Shown here: piece by piece, positions 31,120 to 40,700 of the stretch
Layout: each line of letters opens with the position of its first letter
Position numbering within the stretch: position 1 is the first letter of the stretch
DNA from: Burkholderiaceae bacterium
Lineage (GTDB): Bacteria; Pseudomonadota; Gammaproteobacteria; Burkholderiales; Burkholderiaceae_C
Length of the DNA stretch: 64,000 nucleotides
NCBI GenBank assembly: GCA_024235955.1
Contig: JACKLJ010000001.1
Span: 310,001-374,000, forward strand
Reading direction: 5' to 3'
The notes under the pieces: model-generated
The model's database searches: none
Told to the model about the DNA's origin: nothing
The model's input: the letters and a program-made list of their open reading frames with translations, nothing else
Made by a program: the position numbers and the translations under genes

Positions 31120-32376
31120 CTAATTCGCGCCCGGCGGCTCCGCCAGCCGCTGGTCGGCCACGTCGCCGTTGCCCTGGGTGATGCGCAGGCGCACTGGCAA
31201 AAAATGTCGCTCGCGTGCCAGCCACAGCTCGATGCGCTGGCCGTAGGGCTCGTCCGGCTGGCGTTCCAGCTTCACGCAGGGCATGGGCGGCTGGCCGGCC
31301 AGCTGCAGGGTTTCGTCGCCCAGCACCTGGAAAGCCCAGGCGCTGGCGTCGCGCGCGCCGGCCACCTGCAGCACGATGTGCGTGCCCGGCGGGTAGCGCG
31401 CGGGCGCGGCGGCGATCAGCGCGCCCAGCTGCAGCGTCACGCTCAGGCGGTCCTGCGCGCCGGCGGCCAGTTCGGCCTCCGGCGTGTTGGACGAGAACAC
31501 GATGCGGCCGCGCCCACGCTCGAAGTGCGCCGCCCGCTCGGAGCGGCTGCGCTCGCCGAAGCGCTCCGGCGCCAGCCCGTGCGGGGTGATGGCGCCGGCG
31601 CTGGTCTGCTGGCGTGTCAGGCCCAGCGGCCCGGCGAAGTTCCACTGCGCGGCGTAGCGGCTGCCGTCCTGCTGCCAGTCGAGCGTGGCGCTGGCGCTGT
31701 AGGGGATGCCGCGTGCGTGACCGCTCACCTGGTAGACGAGCTGCGCGCTGGGGGCGACGTGGGCCGGCGCATCGGCGTGGCTGGCGGCGGCGGCAGGGGG
31801 CGGGGCGGCCGAGGCGGCGGGCGCGGGTCGTTCGGTGGCCACGCCCGCTCCGGCGGGCGTGGGGGCATGGGTTGCAGACGCTTCGGCTCCGATCGGCTTC
31901 ACCGGCTGCGCGGCGGCCACGATGACCGCGCGCGGCGCGTCGTCGCCGACCGCCGCCGCGGCACCGGCCACGGCGACCGTGGCCAGCGGATCGGCGTTGC
32001 GCGCCACGGCCGCGTGCTCGGCGGGTATGGCCACAGGAAGTCGGGCGCGCCGGGCCTGGGGTGCCGGGCGCGAAGGCGTTGCCGGCGTGCGGGCCATAGG
32101 GCGCGGCGGCGCGGGGCGTGCGGTAGCCGGCGTTTCGGTCGCGGCCTGCTCGTGGGAAGGCGGCTCAGGCGCCTCCGCCCGCGCCACCGCCAGCGGCAGC
32201 GCGCGCGTGAGCAGCGTCGGAACGCGCCCGGGTGCCACAGCCGTGCCTGGCGCGGCGCGGCTCACCAGCGCGGGCCCCAGCAGCAGCGCGTGCGCGGCGG
32301 CGACCACCAGCGCCAGCAGGCCGAGCCGGCGCCAGGGCGGCCGGGCGCTGGAGGAGGGCGGGGGTGGCGACAACAT
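31120..32376 (-). CDS. DUF3108 protein with N-terminal membrane anchor and Ala/Pro linker
   Basis: A 418-residue protein starting at 32376 (MLSPPPPSSS). A single hydrophobic helix LLALVVAAAHALLLG at about residues 19-33 anchors it, followed by ~170 residues of low-complexity Ala/Pro/Thr linker. The C-terminal ~210 residues form the DUF3108 domain (LVYQVSGHARGIPYSASATLDWQ-like start, RIVFSSN, YGQRIELWLA). The domain is predicted beta-rich and periplasmic, perhaps beta-barrel-like; function unknown. It is divergent from the FAH-family gene. Confidence 0.8.
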   Translation of the reverse strand: MLSPPPPSSSARPPWRRLGLLALVVAAAHALLLGPALVSRAAPGTAVAPGRVPTLLTRALPLAVARAEAPEPPSHEQAATETPATARPAPPRPMARTPATPSRPAPQARRARLPVAIPAEHAAVARNADPLATVAVAGAAAAVGDDAPRAVIVAAAQPVKPIGAEASATHAPTPAGAGVATERPAPAASAAPPPAAAASHADAPAHVAPSAQLVYQVSGHARGIPYSASATLDWQQDGSRYAAQWNFAGPLGLTRQQTSAGAITPHGLAPERFGERSRSERAAHFERGRGRIVFSSNTPEAELAAGAQDRLSVTLQLGALIAAAPARYPPGTHIVLQVAGARDASAWAFQVLGDETLQLAGQPPMPCVKLERQPDEPYGQRIELWLARERHFLPVRLRITQGNGDVADQRLAEPPGAN

Positions 32377-32460
32377 GTGGCGTTGGGCGGGGCCACTAGA
32401 ATTTTGGCACCCGTCCGGGCGCGACGCACGCGCCCGTCGTCCTTCCTCCTCCCGCTTTTC

Positions 32461-33462
32461 ATGAAACTGGCCACCTACCAAGACGGCTCGCGCGACGGCC
32501 AACTCGTCGTTGTCTCGCGCGATCTGGAAACCGCCCACTACGCCACCGGCATCGCGCACCGCCTGCAGCAGGCGCTGGACGACTGGAACTTCATCGCCCC
32601 GCAGCTCCAGGATCTGTACGAGACGCTCAACGGCGGCAAGGCGCGCCACGCGTTCCCGTTCGACCCCGCGCAGTGCCTGGCGCCGCTGCCGCGTGCCTAT
32701 CAGTGGTGCGATGGTTCGGCCTACCTGAACCACGTGGAGCTGGTGCGCGCCGCGCGCGGCACCGAGGTGCCGGAAAGCTACTTCAAGGAGCCGCTGATGT
32801 ACCAGGGCGGCAGCGACGACCTGCAGGGCGCCCGCGCGCCCATCCGCGGGCTGGACCCGGCCTGGGGCATCGACTTCGAGGCCGAGGTGGCGGTCGTCAC
32901 CGCCGATGTGCCGCTGGGCGCCACGCCCGAGCAGGGCCTGGACGCCGTGCGCCTGGTGATGCTGGCCAACGACGTCAGCCTGCGCGAGCTGATCCCCGAC
33001 GAGCTGGCCAAGGGCTTCGGCTTCTTCCAGGGCAAGCCCGCCACCGCCTTCAGCCCGGTGGCCGTCACCCCCGACGAACTGGGCGAGGCCTGGCAGGACG
33101 GCCGCGTGCACCTGACGCTGCAGACCACCTGGAACGGCCGCAAGGTCGGCCTGTGCGACGCCGGGCCCGACATGCGCTTCTCGTTCGGCGACCTGATCGC
33201 CCACGCGGCCAAGACGCGGCGCCTCTCCGCCGGCACCATCGTCGGCAGCGGCACCGTCAGCAACCCCGGCGTGGAGAAAGACGGCGGCCGGCGCGAATGG
33301 CCCAAGGGCTACAGCTGCATCGCCGAAAAGCGCGCCATGGAGCAGCTGCAGGACGGCGCCGCCAAGACCGGCTACCTGCAGCCGGGCGACACCGTGCGCA
33401 TCGAGATGAAGGGCCGCGACGGCCAATCGGTGTTCGGCGCCATCGAGCAGGTGGTGGCGTAA
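32461..33462 (+). CDS. Fumarylacetoacetate hydrolase family protein
   Basis: A 333-residue enzyme of the FAH superfamily, metal-dependent hydrolases or decarboxylases of diketo acids. The metal/active-site segments DFEAEVAVVTADV, MLANDVSLRELIP, GKPATAFSPVAVTPDELG and GTIVGSGTVSNPG are present. The length and N-terminal MKLATYQDGSRDGQLVVVS resemble the longer FAH branch linked to aromatic catabolism in Burkholderiales. The exact substrate is not known. The reading frame is open far upstream, but the ATG at 32461 begins the conserved region. Confidence 0.88.
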   Translation: MKLATYQDGSRDGQLVVVSRDLETAHYATGIAHRLQQALDDWNFIAPQLQDLYETLNGGKARHAFPFDPAQCLAPLPRAYQWCDGSAYLNHVELVRAARGTEVPESYFKEPLMYQGGSDDLQGARAPIRGLDPAWGIDFEAEVAVVTADVPLGATPEQGLDAVRLVMLANDVSLRELIPDELAKGFGFFQGKPATAFSPVAVTPDELGEAWQDGRVHLTLQTTWNGRKVGLCDAGPDMRFSFGDLIAHAAKTRRLSAGTIVGSGTVSNPGVEKDGGRREWPKGYSCIAEKRAMEQLQDGAAKTGYLQPGDTVRIEMKGRDGQSVFGAIEQVVA

Positions 33463-33463
33463 A

Positions 33464-33533
33464 TTTTCAATGAAACATGCCTCTGGCCCAGGTGTGGCGG
33501 GCGCAGACAGCTATCAAATTAAAAGCAATCTGA
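33464..33533 (-). repeat. Dispersed repeat copy after the FAH-family gene
   Basis: CTGGCCCAGGTGTGGCGGGC then GCAGACAGCTAT, beginning at the stop codon. It separates the core genome from the restriction operon. Confidence 0.82.
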
Positions 33534-33635
33534 GCATGGATTCAACGTTCCATCCACATCGCGGCGCGCCGCCATCGGCCGGCGCCGCCGCCGACAACGC
33601 CACTTCCAACGACTTCCTGCACCACGCCCGCTCCC

Positions 33636-35198
33636 ATGCTTACCGGTGAACTCCGCAACCGCGTCGACCAGGTCTGGAACGCCTTCTGGTCGGGCGGCAT
33701 CGCCAACCCGCTGGAGGTGATCGAGCAGATCACCTACCTGCTTTTCCTGCGCGCGCTGGATGCCGACCAGACCCGCGAAGACCACAAGGCCACCCGCTTC
33801 AAGACCCAGCCCGTGCGCGTCTACCCGCCGGGCAGCGACGAGCGCGGCCTGCCCTACGCGCAGATGCGCTGGTCGCACTTCAAGAACGTCGGGCCGGAGC
33901 AGATGTTCAAGGTGCTCAGCGAGCACGTCTTCCCCTTCCTGCGCGGCCTGCACGCCTCCGGCGGCCCGGCGGCCGAATCGGCCTTTGCCCGCCACATGCG
34001 CGACGCGCGCTTCACCATCCCCACGCCCAACCTGCTGGGCAAGGTGGTCGATCTGCTCGACGGCATTCCGCTCGACGACCGCGACACCAAGGGCGACCTG
34101 TATGAATACATGCTCGGCAAGATCGCCTCGGCCGGGCAGAACGGGCAGTTCCGCACCCCGCGCCACATCATCCAGCTGATGGTGGCGCTCACCGCCCCCA
34201 CCCCGCAAGACACCATCTGCGACCCGGCCAGTGGCACCTGCGGCTACCTGGTGGCCGCCAGCAACTACCTGCGCGCCACCTACCCCGACATGCTGCGCGT
34301 GCCGGCGCAGAACCGGCACTTCCACCACGCCATGTTCCATGGCTTCGATTTCGACCACACCATGCTGCGCATCGGCAGCATGAACATGGTGCTGCACGGC
34401 GTGGAACACCCGGCCATCGAATACCGCGATTCCCTCTCGCAGGGCAGCGCGGGCGACGCCGGCGCCTACAGCCTCATCCTGGCCAACCCGCCCTTTGCCG
34501 GCAGCCTGGACTACGAGAACACCGCCAAGGACCTGCTGGCCGTCGTCAAGACCAAGAAGACCGAGCTGCTGTTTCTGGCCCTGTTCCTGCGCCTGCTCAA
34601 GACCGGCGGGCGCGCCGCCGTCATCGTGCCCGACGGCGTGCTGTTTGGCAGCAGCAAGGCGCACAGGGAGCTGCGCCGCCTGCTGGTGGAAGAACAGAAG
34701 CTGGATGCCGTCATCAGCCTGCCCGGCGGCGTGTTCAAGCCCTATGCGGGCGTCAGCACCGCCATCCTGCTCTTCACCAAGACCATGAGCGGCGGCACCG
34801 ACCACGTGTGGTTCTACGACCTGCAGGCCGACGGCTGGAGCCTGGACGACAAGCGCCAGCCCCTGCTGGAGTCAAGCCTTTTAGGCCTCCAGCCCTTGGT
34901 GGACGGGCGCAGCCAGCTATCGGAAGATGAGCATCCGAAGAACAACCTGCCCGACGTGCTGCTGCGCTGGAAGGAGCGCGAGCGCACCGAGCGCCAGCGC
35001 CCCCGCACCGCGCAGAGCTTCTGCGTGCCCAAGGCCGACATCGCCGCCAACGGCTACGACCTGAGCCTGAACCGCTACAAGGAGGTGGTGCATGAGGAGG
35101 TGCAGCACCGGGCGCCGGCCGAGATCATGGCGGAGCTGCGGCGGATCGAGGGGGAGATTGCGGAGGGGATGAAGGCGTTGGAGGGGATGCTGAGATGA
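33636..35198 (+). CDS. hsdM: Type I restriction-modification DNA methyltransferase subunit M
   Basis: A 520-residue N6-adenine methyltransferase subunit. An N-terminal helical HsdM_N domain (VDQVWNAFWSGGIANPLEVIEQITYLLF region) precedes the SAM-binding DPASGTCGYLV (about residue 195) and the catalytic LANPPF (about 281). It acts with HsdS to methylate a bipartite target and with HsdR to cleave unmethylated DNA. Codons about 411-432 are encoded by a dispersed-repeat copy. The ATGA overlap with hsdS couples translation. Confidence 0.96.
   Translation: MLTGELRNRVDQVWNAFWSGGIANPLEVIEQITYLLFLRALDADQTREDHKATRFKTQPVRVYPPGSDERGLPYAQMRWSHFKNVGPEQMFKVLSEHVFPFLRGLHASGGPAAESAFARHMRDARFTIPTPNLLGKVVDLLDGIPLDDRDTKGDLYEYMLGKIASAGQNGQFRTPRHIIQLMVALTAPTPQDTICDPASGTCGYLVAASNYLRATYPDMLRVPAQNRHFHHAMFHGFDFDHTMLRIGSMNMVLHGVEHPAIEYRDSLSQGSAGDAGAYSLILANPPFAGSLDYENTAKDLLAVVKTKKTELLFLALFLRLLKTGGRAAVIVPDGVLFGSSKAHRELRRLLVEEQKLDAVISLPGGVFKPYAGVSTAILLFTKTMSGGTDHVWFYDLQADGWSLDDKRQPLLESSLLGLQPLVDGRSQLSEDEHPKNNLPDVLLRWKERERTERQRPRTAQSFCVPKADIAANGYDLSLNRYKEVVHEEVQHRAPAEIMAELRRIEGEIAEGMKALEGMLR
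34868..34932 (-). repeat. Dispersed repeat copy inside hsdM
   Basis: Its reverse complement gives GATAGCTGGCTGCGCCCGTC then CAAGGGCTGGAGGCC. It is in frame between the catalytic core and the C-terminal helices. Confidence 0.75.
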
Positions 35199-36328
35199 CT
35201 TGGCCGAAAGTGCGGCTCGGCGATATATGTAATGTGCTTCGCGGTACCACGATTACGCAAACGCAGACGGCCCCGGGCACTGTTCCAGTCGTTGCAGGCG
35301 GCCTACAGCCAAGCTATTTTCATAAGACTTCCAATCGCCCTGCTAACGTTATTTCGGTTAGCGCATCGGGCGCGAATGCGGGATTTGTCAACTTCTGGAG
35401 CCAGCCGATCTTTGCATCAGACTGCTCGACTGTGGCACCCAAATCGCCGTCAACAGATGCGCGGTATGTCTATCACGCGCTGGTCAATCTCCAGAGCTAT
35501 ATCTATAAGAAGCTTCGTTCCGGCGCAGCGCAGCCGCATGTCTACGCGCGTGATTTGGCGGACCTCGCGATCCCTCATCCACCGCTGATAGAGCAACGCC
35601 GCATCGCCGCCATCCTCGACCAGGCCGAAACCCTCCGAACCCAACGCCGCACCGCCCTGGCCCTGCTTGACAGCCTCACCCAGTCCCTCTTTCTCGATAT
35701 GTTTGGGGACCCGGTGGTGAATCCGAAGGGGTGGCCGACGGAATCTCTGACCGATCTGTGCCATTGCTACAGCGGGAGCACTCCGTCAAAAGCAAAAAAG
35801 GAATATTGGGAAGGTGAGCTACCTTGGTTCAGCGCCAAGGACATGAAGGCCGAAGATTTGTTTGATTCGGAAGATCACATCTCAGAGCACGTACCCGAAA
35901 CGACAACTTTGAAACTGTTGCCCAAAGACACTGTTGCGATAGTGGTGCGGGGAATGATCCTCGCTCACACGTTTCCAGTTTGCGTTTTACGGATACCAGC
36001 GACGATCAATCAAGACCTCAAAGCGCTCTTACCCAAACAACCCGTCAACAGTCAGTTCTTGGCCGCATGCTTGCGCAGCCAATCAGGATTCGTGCTTGAG
36101 AAGGTTTCAGAAGCAGGTCACGGCACAAAGCGATTGGACGCCCATGGCCTGCAGAGTCTCCGCATCCCAAGACCCGGTGATGCGCTAGAACAAACCTTCG
36201 CCACCCGCATCGCCGCCATCGAAGCCCTCAAAGCCACCCACCGCCGCGCCCTGGTCGCGCTGGATACGCTGTTCGCCTCGCTGCAGCAGCAGGCGTTTGC
36301 AGGCGGCGTTGCCGGCTGCCGAACTTGA
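35195..36328 (+). CDS. hsdS: Type I restriction-modification specificity subunit S
   Basis: A 377-residue subunit that determines the DNA target. There are two target-recognition domains (about residues 5-125 and 175-325), each followed by a conserved helical segment: QRRIAAILDQAETLRTQRR after the first and ATRIAAIEALKATHRR after the second. The base composition is mosaic: both recognition domains are visibly AT-richer than the conserved segments and neighbouring genes, as expected when recognition domains are exchanged between lineages. The target sequence cannot be read from the protein. Confidence 0.95.
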   Translation: MTWPKVRLGDICNVLRGTTITQTQTAPGTVPVVAGGLQPSYFHKTSNRPANVISVSASGANAGFVNFWSQPIFASDCSTVAPKSPSTDARYVYHALVNLQSYIYKKLRSGAAQPHVYARDLADLAIPHPPLIEQRRIAAILDQAETLRTQRRTALALLDSLTQSLFLDMFGDPVVNPKGWPTESLTDLCHCYSGSTPSKAKKEYWEGELPWFSAKDMKAEDLFDSEDHISEHVPETTTLKLLPKDTVAIVVRGMILAHTFPVCVLRIPATINQDLKALLPKQPVNSQFLAACLRSQSGFVLEKVSEAGHGTKRLDAHGLQSLRIPRPGDALEQTFATRIAAIEALKATHRRALVALDTLFASLQQQAFAGGVAGCRT

Positions 36329-36390
36329 TGTGTCGCCGGCAGGAACAGGTGCGCCCTGACATGTTCCCGTTTTCGGCTTTTTGCGACACA
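36329..36390 (+). repeat. Large inverted repeat after hsdS
   Basis: Arms TGTGTCGC (36329) and GCGACACA (36383) enclose a second pair GGAACA/TGTTCC, forming a possible long stem-loop just past the hsdS stop. It could attenuate read-through into fic. Confidence 0.45.
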
Positions 36391-36447
36391 TGCGGCAGAT
36401 AGCCATGTTCTCGGCTGGCTATCACAAGCCAAAAGTCCGCCTCCATG

Positions 36448-36464
36448 TGATAGCGTGGCTATCA
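36448..36464. promoter_or_regulatory. TGATAGC-N3-GCTATCA palindrome upstream of fic
   Basis: A perfect 7-bp inverted repeat 41 bp before the fic start, followed by ATATAAAG (-10-like). Another GCTATCACA half-site lies at 36418. It is a candidate operator for autoregulation. Confidence 0.5.
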
Positions 36465-36505
36465 TATAAAGACCCATCCACTCCATATGCAAGCCAGCCT
36501 TTCAT

Positions 36506-37705
36506 ATGAGCAACCCTGAAGAGCCCACGGCGGGCGACCCGGGCCTCCGGGCGGGCCGCTACCTACGGCAGCCCACGGGTTACCGGGCTTTCAGCCCGGC
36601 GCCGCTGCCCCCCGCGCCGCCGCTGGTGCTGGGTACCGGCTTGCAGCAACTGCTGTCCCAGGCCGACCGGGCGCTGGGCCGGCTGGACGGCTCGGTGCTG
36701 ACGCTGCCCAACCCCGATCTGTTCGTCTTCATGTACGTGCGCAAGGAGGCCGTGCTTTCCAGCCAGATCGAAGGCACCCAGAGTTCCCTGCAGGACTTGC
36801 TGGCCGCCGAGGCCGACCTGTTCGACGACAGCCTGCCGCGCGACGTGGACGAGGTGGTGAACTATGTGCGGGCCATGAAGCATGGCCTGTCGCGCCTGCA
36901 TGAACTGCCGGTGTCGGTGCGTCTGATCCGCGAGATTCACGCGGAGCTGATGCAGGGCGTGCGCGGTGGGCGCCTGCAGCCGGGCGAGTTGCGCACCAGC
37001 CAGAACTGGATCGGCCCGGCCGGCTGCACGCTGGCCACGGCGAGCTTCGTGCCGCCGCCGCCGCACGAGGTGCCGCAGGCCCTGGGCGAGCTGGAGCGCT
37101 ACCTGCATCAGGACGACGGCTTGCCGCCGCTGGTCAAGACCGCGCTGGCGCATGTGCAGTTCGAGACCATCCACCCGTTTCTGGACGGCAACGGCCGGGT
37201 GGGGCGCCTGCTCATCACCTTCCTGCTGACCGAGCAGGGCATCCTGCACAAGCCGGTGCTGTACCTGTCGCACTACTTCAAGCAGCACCGGCAGCGGTAT
37301 TACGAGCTGCTGCAGGCCGTGCGCGACCGTGGCGCCTGGGAGGATTGGCTGCGGTTCTTTCTGCAGGGCGTGGTGGAGGTGGCGGCCGAGGCGGCGGAGA
37401 CGGCGCGGCGCATCCAGTTGCTGCGCGAGCAGCACCGGGCGGCGATCACAGAGCGCCTGGGCCGCAGCGCCGGCAACGGGCACCGCGTGCTGGAGGCCCT
37501 GTTCAACCGGCCGATCCTCAGCGTGGCGGATGTGGTGACGCTGACCGGCACCACCTATGCGGCGGCCAACACCCTGGTCCGCCGCCTGGTGGAGCTGGAC
37601 GTGCTGAGAGAAATGACCGGGCATGCGCGCAACCGGCGCTTCAGGTACGAGCCCTACGTCAACCTGTTTGCCAACGAGCCCTTGCCCATGGATGCCGCGC
37701 CGTGA
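36506..37705 (+). CDS. Fic-domain protein (AMPylase type) in the restriction operon
   Basis: A 399-residue protein predicted to transfer AMP to a target hydroxyl. The catalytic motif is HPFLDGNGRVGR with His223. An N-terminal inhibitory-helix motif S-x-x-x-E-G occurs at Ser85-Gly90 (Glu89), as in self-inhibited Fic proteins. The C-terminal ~90 residues resemble a winged-helix region (RPILSVADVVTLTG and a following basic helix), which suggests DNA binding. It lies between hsdS and hsdR and overlaps hsdR by GTGA. A role in controlling restriction is an inference. Confidence 0.92.
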   Translation: MSNPEEPTAGDPGLRAGRYLRQPTGYRAFSPAPLPPAPPLVLGTGLQQLLSQADRALGRLDGSVLTLPNPDLFVFMYVRKEAVLSSQIEGTQSSLQDLLAAEADLFDDSLPRDVDEVVNYVRAMKHGLSRLHELPVSVRLIREIHAELMQGVRGGRLQPGELRTSQNWIGPAGCTLATASFVPPPPHEVPQALGELERYLHQDDGLPPLVKTALAHVQFETIHPFLDGNGRVGRLLITFLLTEQGILHKPVLYLSHYFKQHRQRYYELLQAVRDRGAWEDWLRFFLQGVVEVAAEAAETARRIQLLREQHRAAITERLGRSAGNGHRVLEALFNRPILSVADVVTLTGTTYAAANTLVRRLVELDVLREMTGHARNRRFRYEPYVNLFANEPLPMDAAP

Positions 37706-40700
37706 CGGGATCGAACTTCGCCTTCCTGGCCGCCGACTGGCCGGACCTGCACGCCGAGGCCTTGCGCGCCGAGCAGGCGGCGCTGACCGATCCGCGCACG
37801 GCCTGCTTCTACGCCCGCCGCACGCTGGAGCTGACGGTGGCCTGGCTGTTCCAGGCGGAAGGCGGGCGGGGCGGGGCGCTGCGCCTGCCCTACAAGGCCG
37901 ATCTGGCGGCCTTTCTGGCCGAGCCCAGCCTGCGGCAGCTGGTGGGGCCGGCGTTGCTCGCCAAGATGGACGTGATCCGCAAGCTGGGCAACCACGCGGT
38001 GCACCAGGCACGGCCGGTGGCCGCCAGGGAGGCGACGGACGCCTTGCGCGAGCTGTTCCACGTGGCCTTCTGGCTGGCGCGGCAGTATGCGCGGCAGGTG
38101 GGCGCACGGCCGGAGCCAGGCGCGCGGTTCCGGATCGAACTGCTACCGCGCCCCGCGCCTCAGCCGGCGGCCAGCCGCGCCGCCGAGGCCGCGGCGCAGG
38201 AGGCACTGCAGCAGAAGGCCGAGGCGCTGGCGCGGGCGGACGTACAGCTGCGCGAAGCCCAGGCGCGCAACGCCGCGCTGGACGCGGAGCTGGCGCTGCT
38301 GCGCGCCGAGGTGGCGGCGGCCAAGCAGGCCAATGCCGCCAGCGCGGCCCAGGCGGCCCAGGCGCACGACTGGGACGAAGCCCAGACGCGCGACCTGTTC
38401 ATCGATTTGCTGCTCAAGGAGGCCGGCTGGGCGCTCGATAAGGCGCGCGACCGCGAATTCGAGGTCGCCGGCATGCCCAACGCGGCGGGCAAGGGCTTCA
38501 TCGACTACGTGCTGTGGGGCGACGACGGCAAGCCGCTGGCCATCGTGGAGGCCAAGCGCACCCGCCGCGGCGCCATGGAAGGGCAGCAGCAGGCCAGGCT
38601 ATACGCCAATGCGCTGCAGGCGCAGTTCGGCCAGCGGCCGGTGATGTACGGTACCAACGGCTACGAGCACTGGCTGTGGGACGACACCAGCAGCCCGCCG
38701 CGCGCGGTCCAGGGTTTCCACAAGAAGGACGAGCTGCAACTGATGATCCAGCGCCGCGGCAGCCGCGCAAGGCTGGCGGACGCGGTGATTGGAACCGGCA
38801 TCGTCGAGCGGCATTACCAGCACCGGGCCATCCGCCGCATTGCCGAGACTTTCGAGCGCGAGCAGCACCGCAAGGCCCTGGTGGTGATGGCCACCGGCGC
38901 GGGCAAGACCCGCACGGTGATCGCGCTGGTGGATCTGCTGATGAAGGCCAACTGGTGCAAGCGGGTGCTGTTCCTGGCCGACCGGGTGGCGTTGGTGAGC
39001 CAGGCGGTGGGCGAGTTCAAGAAGCACCTGCCGGCGGCGGCCCCGGTCAATCTGGTGACCGACAAGGCGACCGAGGGGCGGGTCTATGTCTCGACCTACC
39101 CGACCATGATGGGGCTGATCGACGATGCGACGTCCGGGGCGCGGCGTTTCGGTATCGGGCACTTCGACCTGATCGTGGTGGACGAGGCCCACCGCTCGAT
39201 CTACCAGAAGTACCGGGCCATTTTTTCGTACTTCGATGCGCTGCTGGTGGGGCTGACGGCCACACCCAAGGACGAAATCGATCGCAACACGTACAGCCTG
39301 TTCGATCTGGAGAACGGTGTGCCCACCGACGCCTACGGGCTCGACCAGGCCATCGCGGAGAAACACCTGGTGCCGCCGCGCGCGGTGTCGGTGCCGCTGA
39401 AGTTCCAGCGCCAGGGCATCAGGTACGACGAACTGACCGATGATGAAAAAGACCAGTGGGACGCGCTGGAGTGGGACGAGGACAACCCGGAGCCGCCCGA
39501 CGAGGTGAGCGCGGAGGCCGTCAACAAGTGGCTCTTCAACACCGACACAGTGGACCGTGTTCTTGAAGTGCTGATGACCCGCGGCCACAGGGTTGCAGGC
39601 GGTGACCGCATCGGCAAGACCATCGTCTTCGCCAAGAACCAGGCGCATGCCGAGTTCATCGCCAGGCGCTTCGACCTGAACTATCCTCAGTACCGGGGTC
39701 AGTTTGCGCGCGTCATCACCTTCAGGACCGAGTACGCGCAATCGCTGATCGACGACTTTTCGCAGAAGGACAAGGCGCCCCACATCGCGATCTCGGTGGA
39801 CATGCTGGACACGGGCATCGACGTGCCGGAAGTCGTGAACCTGGTCTTTTTCAAGATGGTGCGCAGCAAGACCAAGTTCTGGCAGATGGTGGGACGCGGC
39901 ACGCGCCTGTGCAGGGACCTCTACGGGCCAGGCGACGACAAGAAGGATTTCTTCATCTTCGATTTCTGCCAGAACCTCGAGTACTTCAGTCAGGACATGC
40001 CAGGCGCCGATGGCGCGGTGGCGGCGCCGTTGAGCCAGCGGTTGTTCGAGCGGCGGCTGGAGCTGCTGGCTGCGTTGGACGGGCGTTCCGGGAGCCAGCA
40101 CGAGGTGAAGGAGCAGGCGCAGGCGTCACCGGCTCTGACCGAATGGCGCATGCGCGAGGACGTCGCCACGATGCTTCAGCAGATCGTGGCGGGCATGACG
40201 CTGGAGAATTTCGTGGTTCGCCCGCAGCGCAGGTGGGTGGAAACCTGGGCCAGGCCGGAGGCGTGGCAGCGCCCGACGGCGGAGCAGCTGGCCGAAGCGG
40301 CCGAGCATCTGGCGGCGCTGCCCTCCAGCGTGCGCGACGACGACGAAGACGCCAAGCGCTTCGATCTCTTGCTGTTGAACCTGCAACTTGCCCGGTTGCG
40401 CGCCGAGCCTGGCTATGAACGACTGAGAGAGAGGGTCCGCCAGCTTGCGGATGCCTTGCTGGAACTGACGGCCATTCCCGCCGTGCGTGAACAGCAGTTG
40501 TTGATCGAGGCCGTGGCGGGCGAGGAGTGGTGGCTGGATGTGACGCTGCCAATGCTGGAGCAAGCCCGCCGCCGCCTGCGATCGCTGGTCAAACTGCTTG
40601 AGAAAAGCCGCCGAAAAGTGGTTTACACGGATTTCGAGGACGAGATCGGCGAAGCGCTTGAAGTGGGCATGCCGCTGGTGGCGGGCGCTGTGGACTTTGA

